From Acidobacteriota bacterium (GTDB lineage: Bacteria; Acidobacteriota; Terriglobia; Terriglobales; Acidobacteriaceae), in the NCBI GenBank assembly GCA_025353435.1, contig JANXQR010000743.1, positions 1-5,633 of the forward strand: a stretch of DNA of 5,633 bases, given 5' to 3'. The notes below the pieces were generated by a model. That model worked only from the letters and a program-made list of their open reading frames with translations, was not told the DNA's origin and ran no database searches. Of the stretch, positions 1 to 5,108 are shown in pieces. Each line of letters starts with the position of its first letter. Within the stretch, counting starts at the first letter, position 1. Made by a program: the position numbers and the translations under genes.

Positions 1-1644
1 GTCATCACGGTCTTGGTTCTGCTAGGCCAGGTATTAGAGTTGAAGGCTCGCAGCCAGACCAGCAGCGCGATCAAAGCGCTCCTCGGGCTTGCACCGAAGA
101 CGGCACGCCGGATCTCTGCAGATGGAAAAGAATCCGATGTCGCTCTCGGTGAGATTCAGGTCGGGGACCTCATCCGTGTCCGTCCCGGAGAAAAGGTTCC
201 GACCGATGGGGTTGTCATCGAAGGGCGCAGTTCCGTCGACGAGTCAATGGTGAGCGGCGAACCGATTCCCGTCGAGAAAACGGAGGGCGCAAAAGTGGCC
301 GGCGGCACCATTAACGGAACCGGCAGTTTCGTGATGAATGCTGAGAGAGTCGGTGCTGATACGCTGCTTGCGCAGATCGTAAAAATGGTGAGCGAGGCGC
401 AGCGAACGCGAGCCCCTATTCAACGACTCGCGGATACAGTCGCTTCCAACTTCGTCCCTGCGGTTTTGGCTGCGTCAGTCATTACATTTGCGGTGTGGGC
501 AATCTTCGGGCCTCAACCCCGCTATGCGCATGCCCTGGTGAATGCAGTTGCGGTCCTGATCATCGCCTGCCCCTGTGCTCTTGGGTTGGCCACCCCGATG
601 GCCATCATGGTCGGTACAGGCCGTGGAGCCCGCGAAGGAATACTGATCCGCAATGCCGAGGCACTCGAGATTTTTGAGAAGGTGGATACCCTTGTGGTGG
701 ACAAAACTGGAACCCTCACCGAAGGCAAACCGCATCTTACGGCAGTGGTCCCGGCGGAAGGTTTCGATGAGACTCAGCTTCTCCAATCCGTAGCCAGTCT
801 CGAAAAGGCCAGCGAGCACCCGCTCGCTGCCGCTATCATTGCCGGGGCCAAAGAGAAGAACATCAAGTTCGTGACAGTAACGGAGTTTCAGTCGGTCACA
901 GGCAAGGGCGTCACCGGAGTTTTCCATGGCAAGCTGATTGGTGTTGGCAACGCTGCCCTCATGCGGGATCTTGATGCGTCTTCTGACGCATTTCGGGAAC
1001 GTGCAGAGAGCCTTCGTAAGGAAGGCCAGACTGTCATGTTCGTCGCATCTGACGGTCGATTCGCCGGCCTTGTCGCAGTCGCCGACCCCATCAAAGCATC
1101 GACCCTTGAGGCCATTCAGCAGTTGAAGCAGGAAGGCATCAGGGTGGTCATGGTCACGGGTGACAATCACACCACTGCCGCTGCTGTCGCTCAAAAACTC
1201 GGGATTGACTTCGAGGCCGATGTATCACCGGATAAAAAGGCTGAGGTTGTCAAAAAGCTCCAGTCGCAAGGGAGAATTGTGGCAATGGCGGGCGATGGGG
1301 TGAACGACGCGCCTGCACTGGCCCAGGCACATGTGGGAATAGCGATGGGGACAGGAACGGATGTGGCGATGGAGACTGGTGGCATCACGCTGGTTAAAGG
1401 GGATCTTCGCGGGATTGTGAAAGCGAGACGATTGAGTCAACGCACAATGAGCAACATTCGTCAGAACCTGTTCTTCGCATTCATTTACAACGCTCTAGGA
1501 GTGCCTCTTGCAGCAGGTGTACTGTACCCACTCTTTGGTTTGCTGCTAAATCCCATGATCGCAGCGGCGGCGATGAGCTTCAGCTCAGTCTCAGTCATTG
1601 GGAACTCCTTAAGACTGCGAACAACTAATCTTCATCATGCCTAA
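1..1644 (+). CDS. copA: Cu(+)-exporting P1B-type ATPase CopA (5'-truncated by window)
   Basis: Inner-membrane pump that uses ATP to export Cu(I) from the cytoplasm. The reading frame is open from base 1, so the first 547 visible codons are a C-terminal part; the N-terminal metal-binding domain and first transmembrane helices lie outside. The window opens inside a helix (VITVLVLLGQVLELKAR). Next come the actuator loop SGEP (253-264), the membrane CPC metal site within ACPCALGLATP (CPC at 568-576), the phosphorylated Asp in DKTGTLT (700-720), the P1B-specific SEHPLA in the nucleotide-binding domain (811-828), TGDN (1156-1167) and GDGVND (1291-1308). The last two helices carry YN (1486-1491) and MSFSS (1573-1587), the residues known to mark the Cu(+)-type P1B-1 subgroup rather than Zn/Cd pumps. 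The frame is intact with normal C-terminal length. The stop overlaps the start of the next gene. CopA as copper exporter is well established for the family; a silver substrate is also possible. Confidence 0.97.
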   Translation, partial: VITVLVLLGQVLELKARSQTSSAIKALLGLAPKTARRISADGKESDVALGEIQVGDLIRVRPGEKVPTDGVVIEGRSSVDESMVSGEPIPVEKTEGAKVAGGTINGTGSFVMNAERVGADTLLAQIVKMVSEAQRTRAPIQRLADTVASNFVPAVLAASVITFAVWAIFGPQPRYAHALVNAVAVLIIACPCALGLATPMAIMVGTGRGAREGILIRNAEALEIFEKVDTLVVDKTGTLTEGKPHLTAVVPAEGFDETQLLQSVASLEKASEHPLAAAIIAGAKEKNIKFVTVTEFQSVTGKGVTGVFHGKLIGVGNAALMRDLDASSDAFRERAESLRKEGQTVMFVASDGRFAGLVAVADPIKASTLEAIQQLKQEGIRVVMVTGDNHTTAAAVAQKLGIDFEADVSPDKKAEVVKKLQSQGRIVAMAGDGVNDAPALAQAHVGIAMGTGTDVAMETGGITLVKGDLRGIVKARRLSQRTMSNIRQNLFFAFIYNALGVPLAAGVLYPLFGLLLNPMIAAAAMSFSSVSVIGNSLRLRTTNLHHA

Positions 1645-2035
1645 AGACACATATTGGATTCGGCGATCCAAGCGGCACTTGACTCTTGCTGTGGGAGCAA
1701 TCGCGATTACCTTTTCGTCGTACGCTGCGACCCCTCCGCCAGACATTCGCCATCGCCTGAGCATGGCTACTGCCTATGCCGGTCTGATCTTTCTCGCGGT
1801 ATCGCTATGGCTGGGTCCGTGGAATGTTCTGCGACGCCGGCCCACTCCCACCAGCTTCGATCTGCGTCGGGATGTGGGCATCTAGACGGGCATTTTTGCG
1901 ATCGTACATACGGCGATCGGCTTGACCGTCCATCTTCGTGGACGGATGTGGATGTACTTTTTCAAATCGACTCACCCACTCCATCTGCAAAATACGCAAC
2001 TGCTGGATCAGCAAACACTCTTTGGACTGAGATGA
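1637..2035 (+). pseudogene. Ferric-reductase-like transmembrane protein, broken by TAG stop and 3' loss
   Basis: The ATG at 1637 overlaps the copA stop by 8 bases, so the gene was probably translationally coupled to copA. The first 82 codons give one membrane segment (about residues 13-30) and a second one starting at RHRLSMATAYAGL, followed by a GPWNVLRRRP loop and LRRDVGI. A TAG at 1883-1885 then stops the frame where related haem-binding ferric-reductase-like membrane proteins usually have Trp (GIW); a single TGG to TAG change would explain it. The same frame continues for 49 codons as TGIFAIVHTAIGLTVHLRG, retaining the two His spaced as in the family's haem-ligand helix, and ends at TGA 2033-2035. 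After that the expected further helices are not found; 'LFGL' near the end suggests the family's 'GL(A/S)N' segment just before a second lesion. The family role is transmembrane haem b electron transfer. Family assignment is from remembered motif patterns. Readthrough or sequencing error is the alternative to pseudogenisation. Confidence 0.72.
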
Positions 2036-2109
2036 CACGGTAAATCCAATTCGTCGTTTCATTTCTTTCGGGAATTCTGGTCGCGCAGTGTCGTCCTCGC
2101 ATCAAAATG

Positions 2110-2122
2110 CTCAACTGTTGAG
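2110..2122. repeat. Inverted repeat CTCAAC-T-GTTGAG
   Basis: Six-base arms with a one-base spacer, perfectly complementary. It lies downstream of both converging relic genes. A one-base loop makes it a poor RNA hairpin, and no T-tract follows on either strand, so it is more like a protein-binding palindrome or chance. Function unknown. Confidence 0.4.
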
Positions 2123-2146
2123 GATTTCGCATTCAACCGGACATCA

Positions 2147-2161
2147 GCAATTGAGAATTGC
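2147..2161. repeat. Inverted repeat GCAATT-GAG-AATTGC
   Basis: Six-base arms around a three-base centre, perfectly complementary, five bases before the stop codon (2166-2168, minus strand) of the response-regulator relic. It could be a weak remnant of a transcription end hairpin for the minus-strand system, but there is no T-run. Function unknown. Confidence 0.35.
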
Positions 2162-2165
2162 AGCT

Positions 2166-2405
2166 CTAAACTCGGAGCCTACTCTGAGGGAGGGTTGAAG
2201 AGGGCGCTTCCGGCACCTCAGCCAATCCAAACTTCTCCATCCGGTAAATCAGAGTCTTCCGGCTGATGTTTAGACTAGTTACCGGGCAGCTAGCGTCTGG
2301 TTCCAATCATGTCTCTCCAAAGCTTGGATCAGGATCTCCTTTCCGATTTCCTCAAGTCAATCCCTTCGTCGGGGAGCTTCAGATTGATGGCCGAGACGCG
2401 TGATT
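2166..2405 (-). pseudogene. C-terminal relic of NtrC-family sigma-54 response regulator (Fis-type HTH)
   Basis: Read on the minus strand, the start of this relic gives INLKLPDEGIDL, a typical linker before the DNA-binding domain of NtrC/ZraR-type activators. A one-base deletion near 2353-2356 must be crossed to continue as EEIGKEILIQALERHDWNQ and then TLAAR. The frame then hits TAA at 2279-2281, and about five extra bases separate it from LNISRKTLIYRMEKFGL, the recognition half of the Fis-like helix-turn-helix. It ends at TAG 2166-2168. The receiver domain and the whole AAA+ sigma-54-interacting domain (Walker A, GAFTGA) are absent: the sequence before this relic is the histidine-kinase relic, so several hundred codons were deleted between them. 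As it stands the fragment cannot activate sigma-54. Family call rests on the HTH pattern and the 'LPDEGIDLEE' linker; the original stimulus is unknown. Confidence 0.8.
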
Positions 2406-3002
2406 TCGCAAACCCTTTAGCCGAACAACTTCACGAGGAGCCAGGTCCCCAAACTCGTTACGCGTATCTTCGGGAAGATTAGGTCGGCCCAAAATCTGCC
2501 CTGCACCTTCGATGGATCACCAAGCGGGTTGCGGATCTCGTGCGCCAATCCGCCGAGAGTTCCCCAACGCGGACAGACGATCGGTGCGACGCGGTCGTTC
2601 AAAAGACTTCTGCAACTGGGCATTCTTCAGTTAACTGACGGGCATTCTCCTCGACCTTGTGTCGTTGTGCCCGTTCATGATCGGCGAGTATGCTCGTCAA
2701 CGCCGCGATTAGAAATAACATTCCAATATCAACGTACTGGGCGGTCGTGTACTCCGGCTCGGTCTTCCAGGCCATCACGATGTGCGGAATATAGGAGGCT
2801 CCAGCCAGAGCAGCAAACTGATTCCTCCACGCCAGCCAAACCATAGCGCCCCAAGCAGAATGGGAACGTAGTAGGCCCGCGGCAGCAGCGGGTGTATCCA
2901 AACGACCAGCGTGGTCGGCATGACGTAATGCAGGAGCGAGACAATGCCAATCGCCGCCGTCAAGATTGCCGCGCGCTGGCAATTTCGAGTCGAGACCTTC
3001 AC
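2406..3002 (-). pseudogene. Relic of membrane sensor histidine kinase (N-terminus to H-box), multiply frameshifted
   Basis: A GTG at 3000-3002 (minus strand) opens a frame with helix AAILTAAIGIVSLLHYVMP, then HPLLPRAYYVPILLGALWFG and WRGGISLLLWL. After a frameshift near 2795-2815 it continues as AGASYIPHIVMAWKTEPEY, DIGMLFLIAALTSILADHER and the coiled linker VEENARQLTE. A second shift near 2625 leads to NAQLQKSFERPRRTDRLSALG; a third, at a G-run near 2562-2566, to GTLGGLAHEIRNPL, whose phosphorylatable His codon is 2540-2542. A fourth near 2513-2522 leads to IEGAGQILGRPNLPED and LAPREVVRLKG. The HATPase_c domain (N, G1, G2 boxes) is missing. Four or more frameshifts in 600 bases beside intact genes mean a decayed gene. 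Intact relatives of this type sense envelope or metal signals (ZraS is one example) and phosphorylate an NtrC-type regulator; the signal here is unknown. No convincing ribosome-binding site precedes the GTG. Confidence 0.87.
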
Positions 3003-3218
3003 TGCCGCGATTCTAGAACTGGGTCTTGCGGGCTAAACTTGCTCGGCTCATGCCCGAAGCGAGGAGTTAGCGGCCTGTTTCTTGGCGGATAAATCGGTAG
3101 GTCTGACCAAGTTCCGAGGTGCGGTTCACGCGATGATGGCGGATGCTGATGTCGAGTGTGCAGGCCTCTTCCGATTCACCACAGCAACGCGCGTCCCTGA
3201 CCGGTTTCCGGCATCAGC
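3003..3218. other. Divergent intergenic region, no gene recognised
   Basis: This stretch lies between the 5' end of the kinase relic (-) and the inverted repeats upstream of the right-hand operon (+). A 72-codon TTG-started open frame crosses it and the operator-like repeats, but it has no ribosome-binding site, no recognisable domain and a composition unlike the neighbouring genes, so it is not called. I looked for a sigma-54 promoter reading toward the kinase and did not find one with the required GG-N10-GC spacing. Confidence 0.5.
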
Positions 3219-3234
3219 TGCCTCAAATGAGGCA
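3219..3234. promoter_or_regulatory. Inverted repeat TGCCTCA-AA-TGAGGCA, candidate activator site
   Basis: Perfect seven-base arms with a two-base centre. Its centre is about 129 bases upstream of the start point predicted from the sigma-54 promoter at 3330-3345, inside the usual distance for NtrC-type enhancer sites. A matching half (AAATGAGG) recurs at 3290-3297. The assignment as an upstream activating sequence is inferred from position and symmetry. Confidence 0.45.
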
Positions 3235-3247
3235 ATGGATCTCGCGT

Positions 3248-3272
3248 TTTGCAGGGATCACTTGACTGCAAA
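3248..3272. promoter_or_regulatory. Inverted repeat TTTGCAG-N11-CTGCAAA, candidate activator site
   Basis: Perfect seven-base arms separated by 11 bases, centred at 3260, about 96 bases upstream of the predicted sigma-54 start point and about 33 bases (roughly three helical turns) from the centre of the neighbouring repeat. Same-face spacing of two palindromes is what paired enhancer sites show. The arm sequence differs from that of the first repeat, so they might bind different proteins, or this could be a chance repeat. Confidence 0.35.
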
Positions 3273-3329
3273 GGCGTCGAGTCGCCGCGAAATGAGGTAG
3301 TTACAGAAAGACTCGAAAAAGCAGAACGA

Positions 3330-3345
3330 TGGCACTCCGTGTGCA
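3330..3345 (+). promoter_or_regulatory. Sigma-54 (RpoN) promoter
   Basis: TGGCAC at 3330-3335 and GTGCA at 3341-3345 match the sigma-54 consensus TGGCAC-N5-TTGCA in all but one base. The invariant GG (3331-3332) and GC (3343-3344) are exactly ten bases apart, the required spacing. The predicted start of transcription is near 3356, about 11 bases before the AAGGAG ribosome-binding site of the first gene. Such promoters need an AAA+ activator bound upstream; the adjacent minus-strand relic is of just this type. Confidence 0.72.
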
Positions 3346-3379
3346 TTAAAGAGGGCGAGGTTAGTTAAGGAGCCATCAT

Positions 3380-3805
3380 ATGAAATCAACAAGAAGCATC
3401 CTCTTTACCGCAGTCCTAGGCATGGTTGCCAGTACGTCCATTGTTGCTCAGTCAAACAGCTGGTCCGAGCAGTGGTATCGTGCCAAGTTCGGTCGCCCCT
3501 CTCCCACGGAAGAAGCGCGCATTCAGGCCGCGCAGGAGAACACAGCCTATCGTGAGGTAAAGCCAGTCCAAACCGTCGCCCCTACCAATGTATGGTTCGA
3601 AGGCTGGTATCGCGCGAAGTCTGGACGCCCATCTCCGACGGAAGAAGCGCGCATTCAGGCCGAGCAGGCAAGTACGGCCTACCGTGAAGTCACGCCGACT
3701 CAAACCGTCGTCCCTGCCAATGCATGGTTCGAAGGTTGGTATCGGGCAAAGTATGGGCGCCCGTCTCCTTCAGACGAAGCTCGCGCGAAGGCCCAAACTC
3801 GTTGA
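3380..3805 (+). CDS. Small exported protein built of a 44-residue WYRAK/GRPSP repeat
   Basis: ATG at 3380 is preceded by AAGGAG (3367-3372) seven bases upstream, which fixes the start. Residues 1-23 form a Sec signal peptide (basic MKSTR, hydrophobic core, likely cleavage after IVA), so the protein is exported. The mature part is almost wholly a tandem repeat of 44 residues: residues 27-70, 71-114 and a shortened third copy 115-141. Each starts W-(S/F)-E-(Q/G)-WYRAK, then GRPSP(T/S)(E/D)EAR; the first two continue with IQA-(A/E)-Q and TAYREV-P-QTV-P-N. Aromatic, basic and acidic residues alternate, which suggests short amphipathic helices joined by Pro-rich linkers. There is no Cys, and His is not part of the repeat, so an obvious metal site is lacking. 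First gene after the sigma-54 promoter; 91 bases before the next gene. I do not recognise a named family; function unknown, perhaps an envelope or surface-binding protein. Confidence 0.86.
   Translation: MKSTRSILFTAVLGMVASTSIVAQSNSWSEQWYRAKFGRPSPTEEARIQAAQENTAYREVKPVQTVAPTNVWFEGWYRAKSGRPSPTEEARIQAEQASTAYREVTPTQTVVPANAWFEGWYRAKYGRPSPSDEARAKAQTR
3458..3802 (+). repeat. Two and a half in-frame 132-base tandem repeats
   Basis: Copies at 3458-3589, 3590-3721 and 3722-3802 (partial) encode the 44-residue protein repeats. Copies 1 and 2 share a 25-base identical block (3506-3530 and 3638-3662, 132 apart), while other parts differ mostly at silent or conservative positions. The divergence argues for an old duplication kept by selection rather than a recent slippage event. 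Confidence 0.9.
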
Positions 3806-3896
3806 AGAGATCACACTCGAGTTGCGAATGTGCGCGCCGGGGTCAGCGAGTAAACCGCTTTGGACTCGAAACGGTTGTGTTTTAGGGAGGTAGACC

Positions 3897-4487
3897 ATGA
3901 AGAAAGAGAAGGTGAGAGTGTTTGCCACACTCCTGTTGTCTGCCACGGCGTCATTGGCGCTCGCGCAGCGCGGAGGAGGCGGGATAGATTCCTTCGGTCA
4001 CGCAGGACATAATTCCACAACGGTTGATTCTCGACGGACACTCACGCTGCGGGCCACGGACAACCAGCGCGAGGCCTTTGCACACTGCATGGCTGCAACG
4101 GAAGCTGCACGGGAGACGGGCCGATCGGTTGGAGACAACACTTACTGGAATTCCTGGCGTTACAGACATGGGGGCTACGACCTCGATGCTGTTTACAGAA
4201 AGAAGGATCAGTTCCAGTCGGCCCTCGCGGATATGACAGCGGCCCACCGGCAGTTCCTGCAAGTGCTCAGCGAGGAACAGGCCACGGAACTGAGGCCAAA
4301 CCTCAACAAGCTGGAACGCTTGCAAGGTCAGCTGAGTTCACAAATCTCACAGCTTGACGACGAGCTCACGGCAGTCAAGCCTGACTCTTTCCGTGTCTCC
4401 ACCAGGCTTTATGGAATGGGGAAGACTATCGACAAATGGCGTTCCCAGCACCGGAAGATCGCGAAGGAAATGAGTATCCCGCGATGA
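3897..4487 (+). CDS. Exported helical protein, possibly Spy/CpxP/ZraP-like
   Basis: ATG at 3897 has a strong AGGGAGGT ribosome-binding site (3884-3891). Residues 1-23 are a clear signal peptide (MKKEKVRVF, then a hydrophobic core, cleavage at LALA before QRGGGG), so the protein is exported. After a Gly-rich start and His/Thr/Ser-rich segment (FGHAGHNST), residues about 50-185 are predicted to be helical and highly charged. One stretch, LSEEQATELRPNLNKLERLQ, recalls the LTxxQ-type helices of periplasmic Spy/CpxP/ZraP proteins, which protect the envelope under metal or protein-folding stress. The match is to the style only; the classic doubled LTxxQ motif is not complete, so the family call is tentative. 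A single Cys (in AHCMAATEAA) is present. It lies second in the sigma-54 operon, 46 bases before the next gene. Alternatives: an uncharacterised acidobacterial secreted coiled-coil protein. Confidence 0.87.
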   Translation: MKKEKVRVFATLLLSATASLALAQRGGGGIDSFGHAGHNSTTVDSRRTLTLRATDNQREAFAHCMAATEAARETGRSVGDNTYWNSWRYRHGGYDLDAVYRKKDQFQSALADMTAAHRQFLQVLSEEQATELRPNLNKLERLQGQLSSQISQLDDELTAVKPDSFRVSTRLYGMGKTIDKWRSQHRKIAKEMSIPR

Positions 4488-4533
4488 CAGACCAGGAGCC
4501 GAGAGAGATTCTGATCGAAGATCGGAGAGCCCC

Positions 4534-5091
4534 ATGAATTCACACGAAAAGGATACCCGCAGAATCGGCGAATTGGTTCGCCTGTACCACGTCGGTTTCC
4601 GTCTTCAACCTGGTGAGGCCGCGATCGTCTCCGGACGGAGAGCGCAGATGACCTGCCGCCTGGAACTGAGCGGCCATCACGATCGGCGCGGCCAGTGCGG
4701 GAACGCACCCTGCGCTAGCTGTATTCAGTTGCTGCAGGTTCTATTTGAGGTCGCCGAAACGCTTCGGCCTATCGAGCGCGAAATTCTTGAGAGAGCAGGA
4801 ATCGCCTGTGAAACGCGCGCACGTTACGCTTCTGCTGCGGGGCCTGGGCATGAGGAGACTCTCGGTGTCGAGATGACCCTGCGGCATCCCCTTGGAAGCA
4901 TGGCGGACAGCTGGGCATGGATCTTCATGCGGCATGTTCGTACCGCGCTTACGGAGCTGGGCTGTCGGAACCGTGCCCCAGCGGAGCCCGTGGGTTGCCG
5001 GCCTCCGTTTCGGACAGTCCGGCGGGGATGCACTCAAGGAAGTGTGACAAGTACGGATGACGTGGACAGCGAATCGCGCTTAACTGCGTGA
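4534..5091 (+). CDS. Cysteine-rich protein of unknown function with C-x4-C-x2-C cluster
   Basis: ATG at 4534 follows GGAGAG (4524-4529) at a short spacing; an in-frame TGA at 4471 and lack of other start codons make this the only reasonable start. There is no signal peptide or membrane helix, so the protein should be cytoplasmic. Of 185 residues eight are Cys: C41, C55, C60, C63, C92, C144, C155 and C166. The segment GHHDRRGQCGNAPCASC packs two His and three Cys (C55-x4-C60-x2-C63), which looks like a metal (zinc or other) site. It is followed by a helix (IQLLQVLFEVAETLRPIERE). The last 25 residues are Ser/Thr/Asp-rich and probably disordered. Third gene of the run, only 17 bases before the protease gene, so probably co-transcribed with it. 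I do not recognise a named family. Possible roles are metal sensing or buffering for the operon, but that is a guess from Cys content. Confidence 0.82.
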   Translation: MNSHEKDTRRIGELVRLYHVGFRLQPGEAAIVSGRRAQMTCRLELSGHHDRRGQCGNAPCASCIQLLQVLFEVAETLRPIEREILERAGIACETRARYASAAGPGHEETLGVEMTLRHPLGSMADSWAWIFMRHVRTALTELGCRNRAPAEPVGCRPPFRTVRRGCTQGSVTSTDDVDSESRLTA

Positions 5092-5108
5092 CGGGTTGGA
5101 AGGACAAA

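Larger units (their letters stand above)
2036..2165. other. Short intergenic stretch with two small inverted repeats
   Basis: No coding frame is recognisable here. It lies between the relic of the ferric-reductase-like gene (+) and the relic of the response regulator (-), so it may contain decayed 3' ends of both. The only structure seen is two short perfect inverted repeats, listed separately; neither is followed by a T-run, so no intrinsic terminator can be called. Confidence 0.5.

Noticed and set aside
475..1194. Long minus-strand open frame (239 codons) antisense to copA
   Set aside because: It lies fully inside the well-supported copA frame and shows no domain; it is a shadow of the strand's codon pattern.
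1654..2043. Plus-strand frame of 129 codons over the ferric-reductase-like gene
   Set aside because: It is a different frame from the family-like one, has no family motifs or membrane segments, and only stays open by chance.
2529..2846. Plus-strand 105-codon frame antisense to the kinase relic
   Set aside because: Composition is random-like (Arg/Pro/Ser-rich) and the opposite strand carries clear histidine-kinase segments.
3020..3055. Possible second sigma-54-like element (GCGGGCTAAACTTGC) on the plus strand
   Set aside because: GG to GC spacing is nine, not ten, and no gene start follows at a sensible distance.
3082..3300. TTG-started 72-codon plus-strand frame in the intergenic region
   Set aside because: No ribosome-binding site, no recognisable domain, and it runs across both operator-like palindromes; more likely non-coding.
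3458..3802. Tandem repeats considered as a CRISPR-like array
   Set aside because: Unit is 132 bases, in frame, contiguous without spacers, and encodes a conserved protein repeat.
3588..3893. Plus-strand 101-codon frame overlapping the repeat protein
   Set aside because: It is a shifted reading of the tandem repeat and lacks a signal or start site; the repeat-protein frame has a good ribosome-binding site and a signal peptide.
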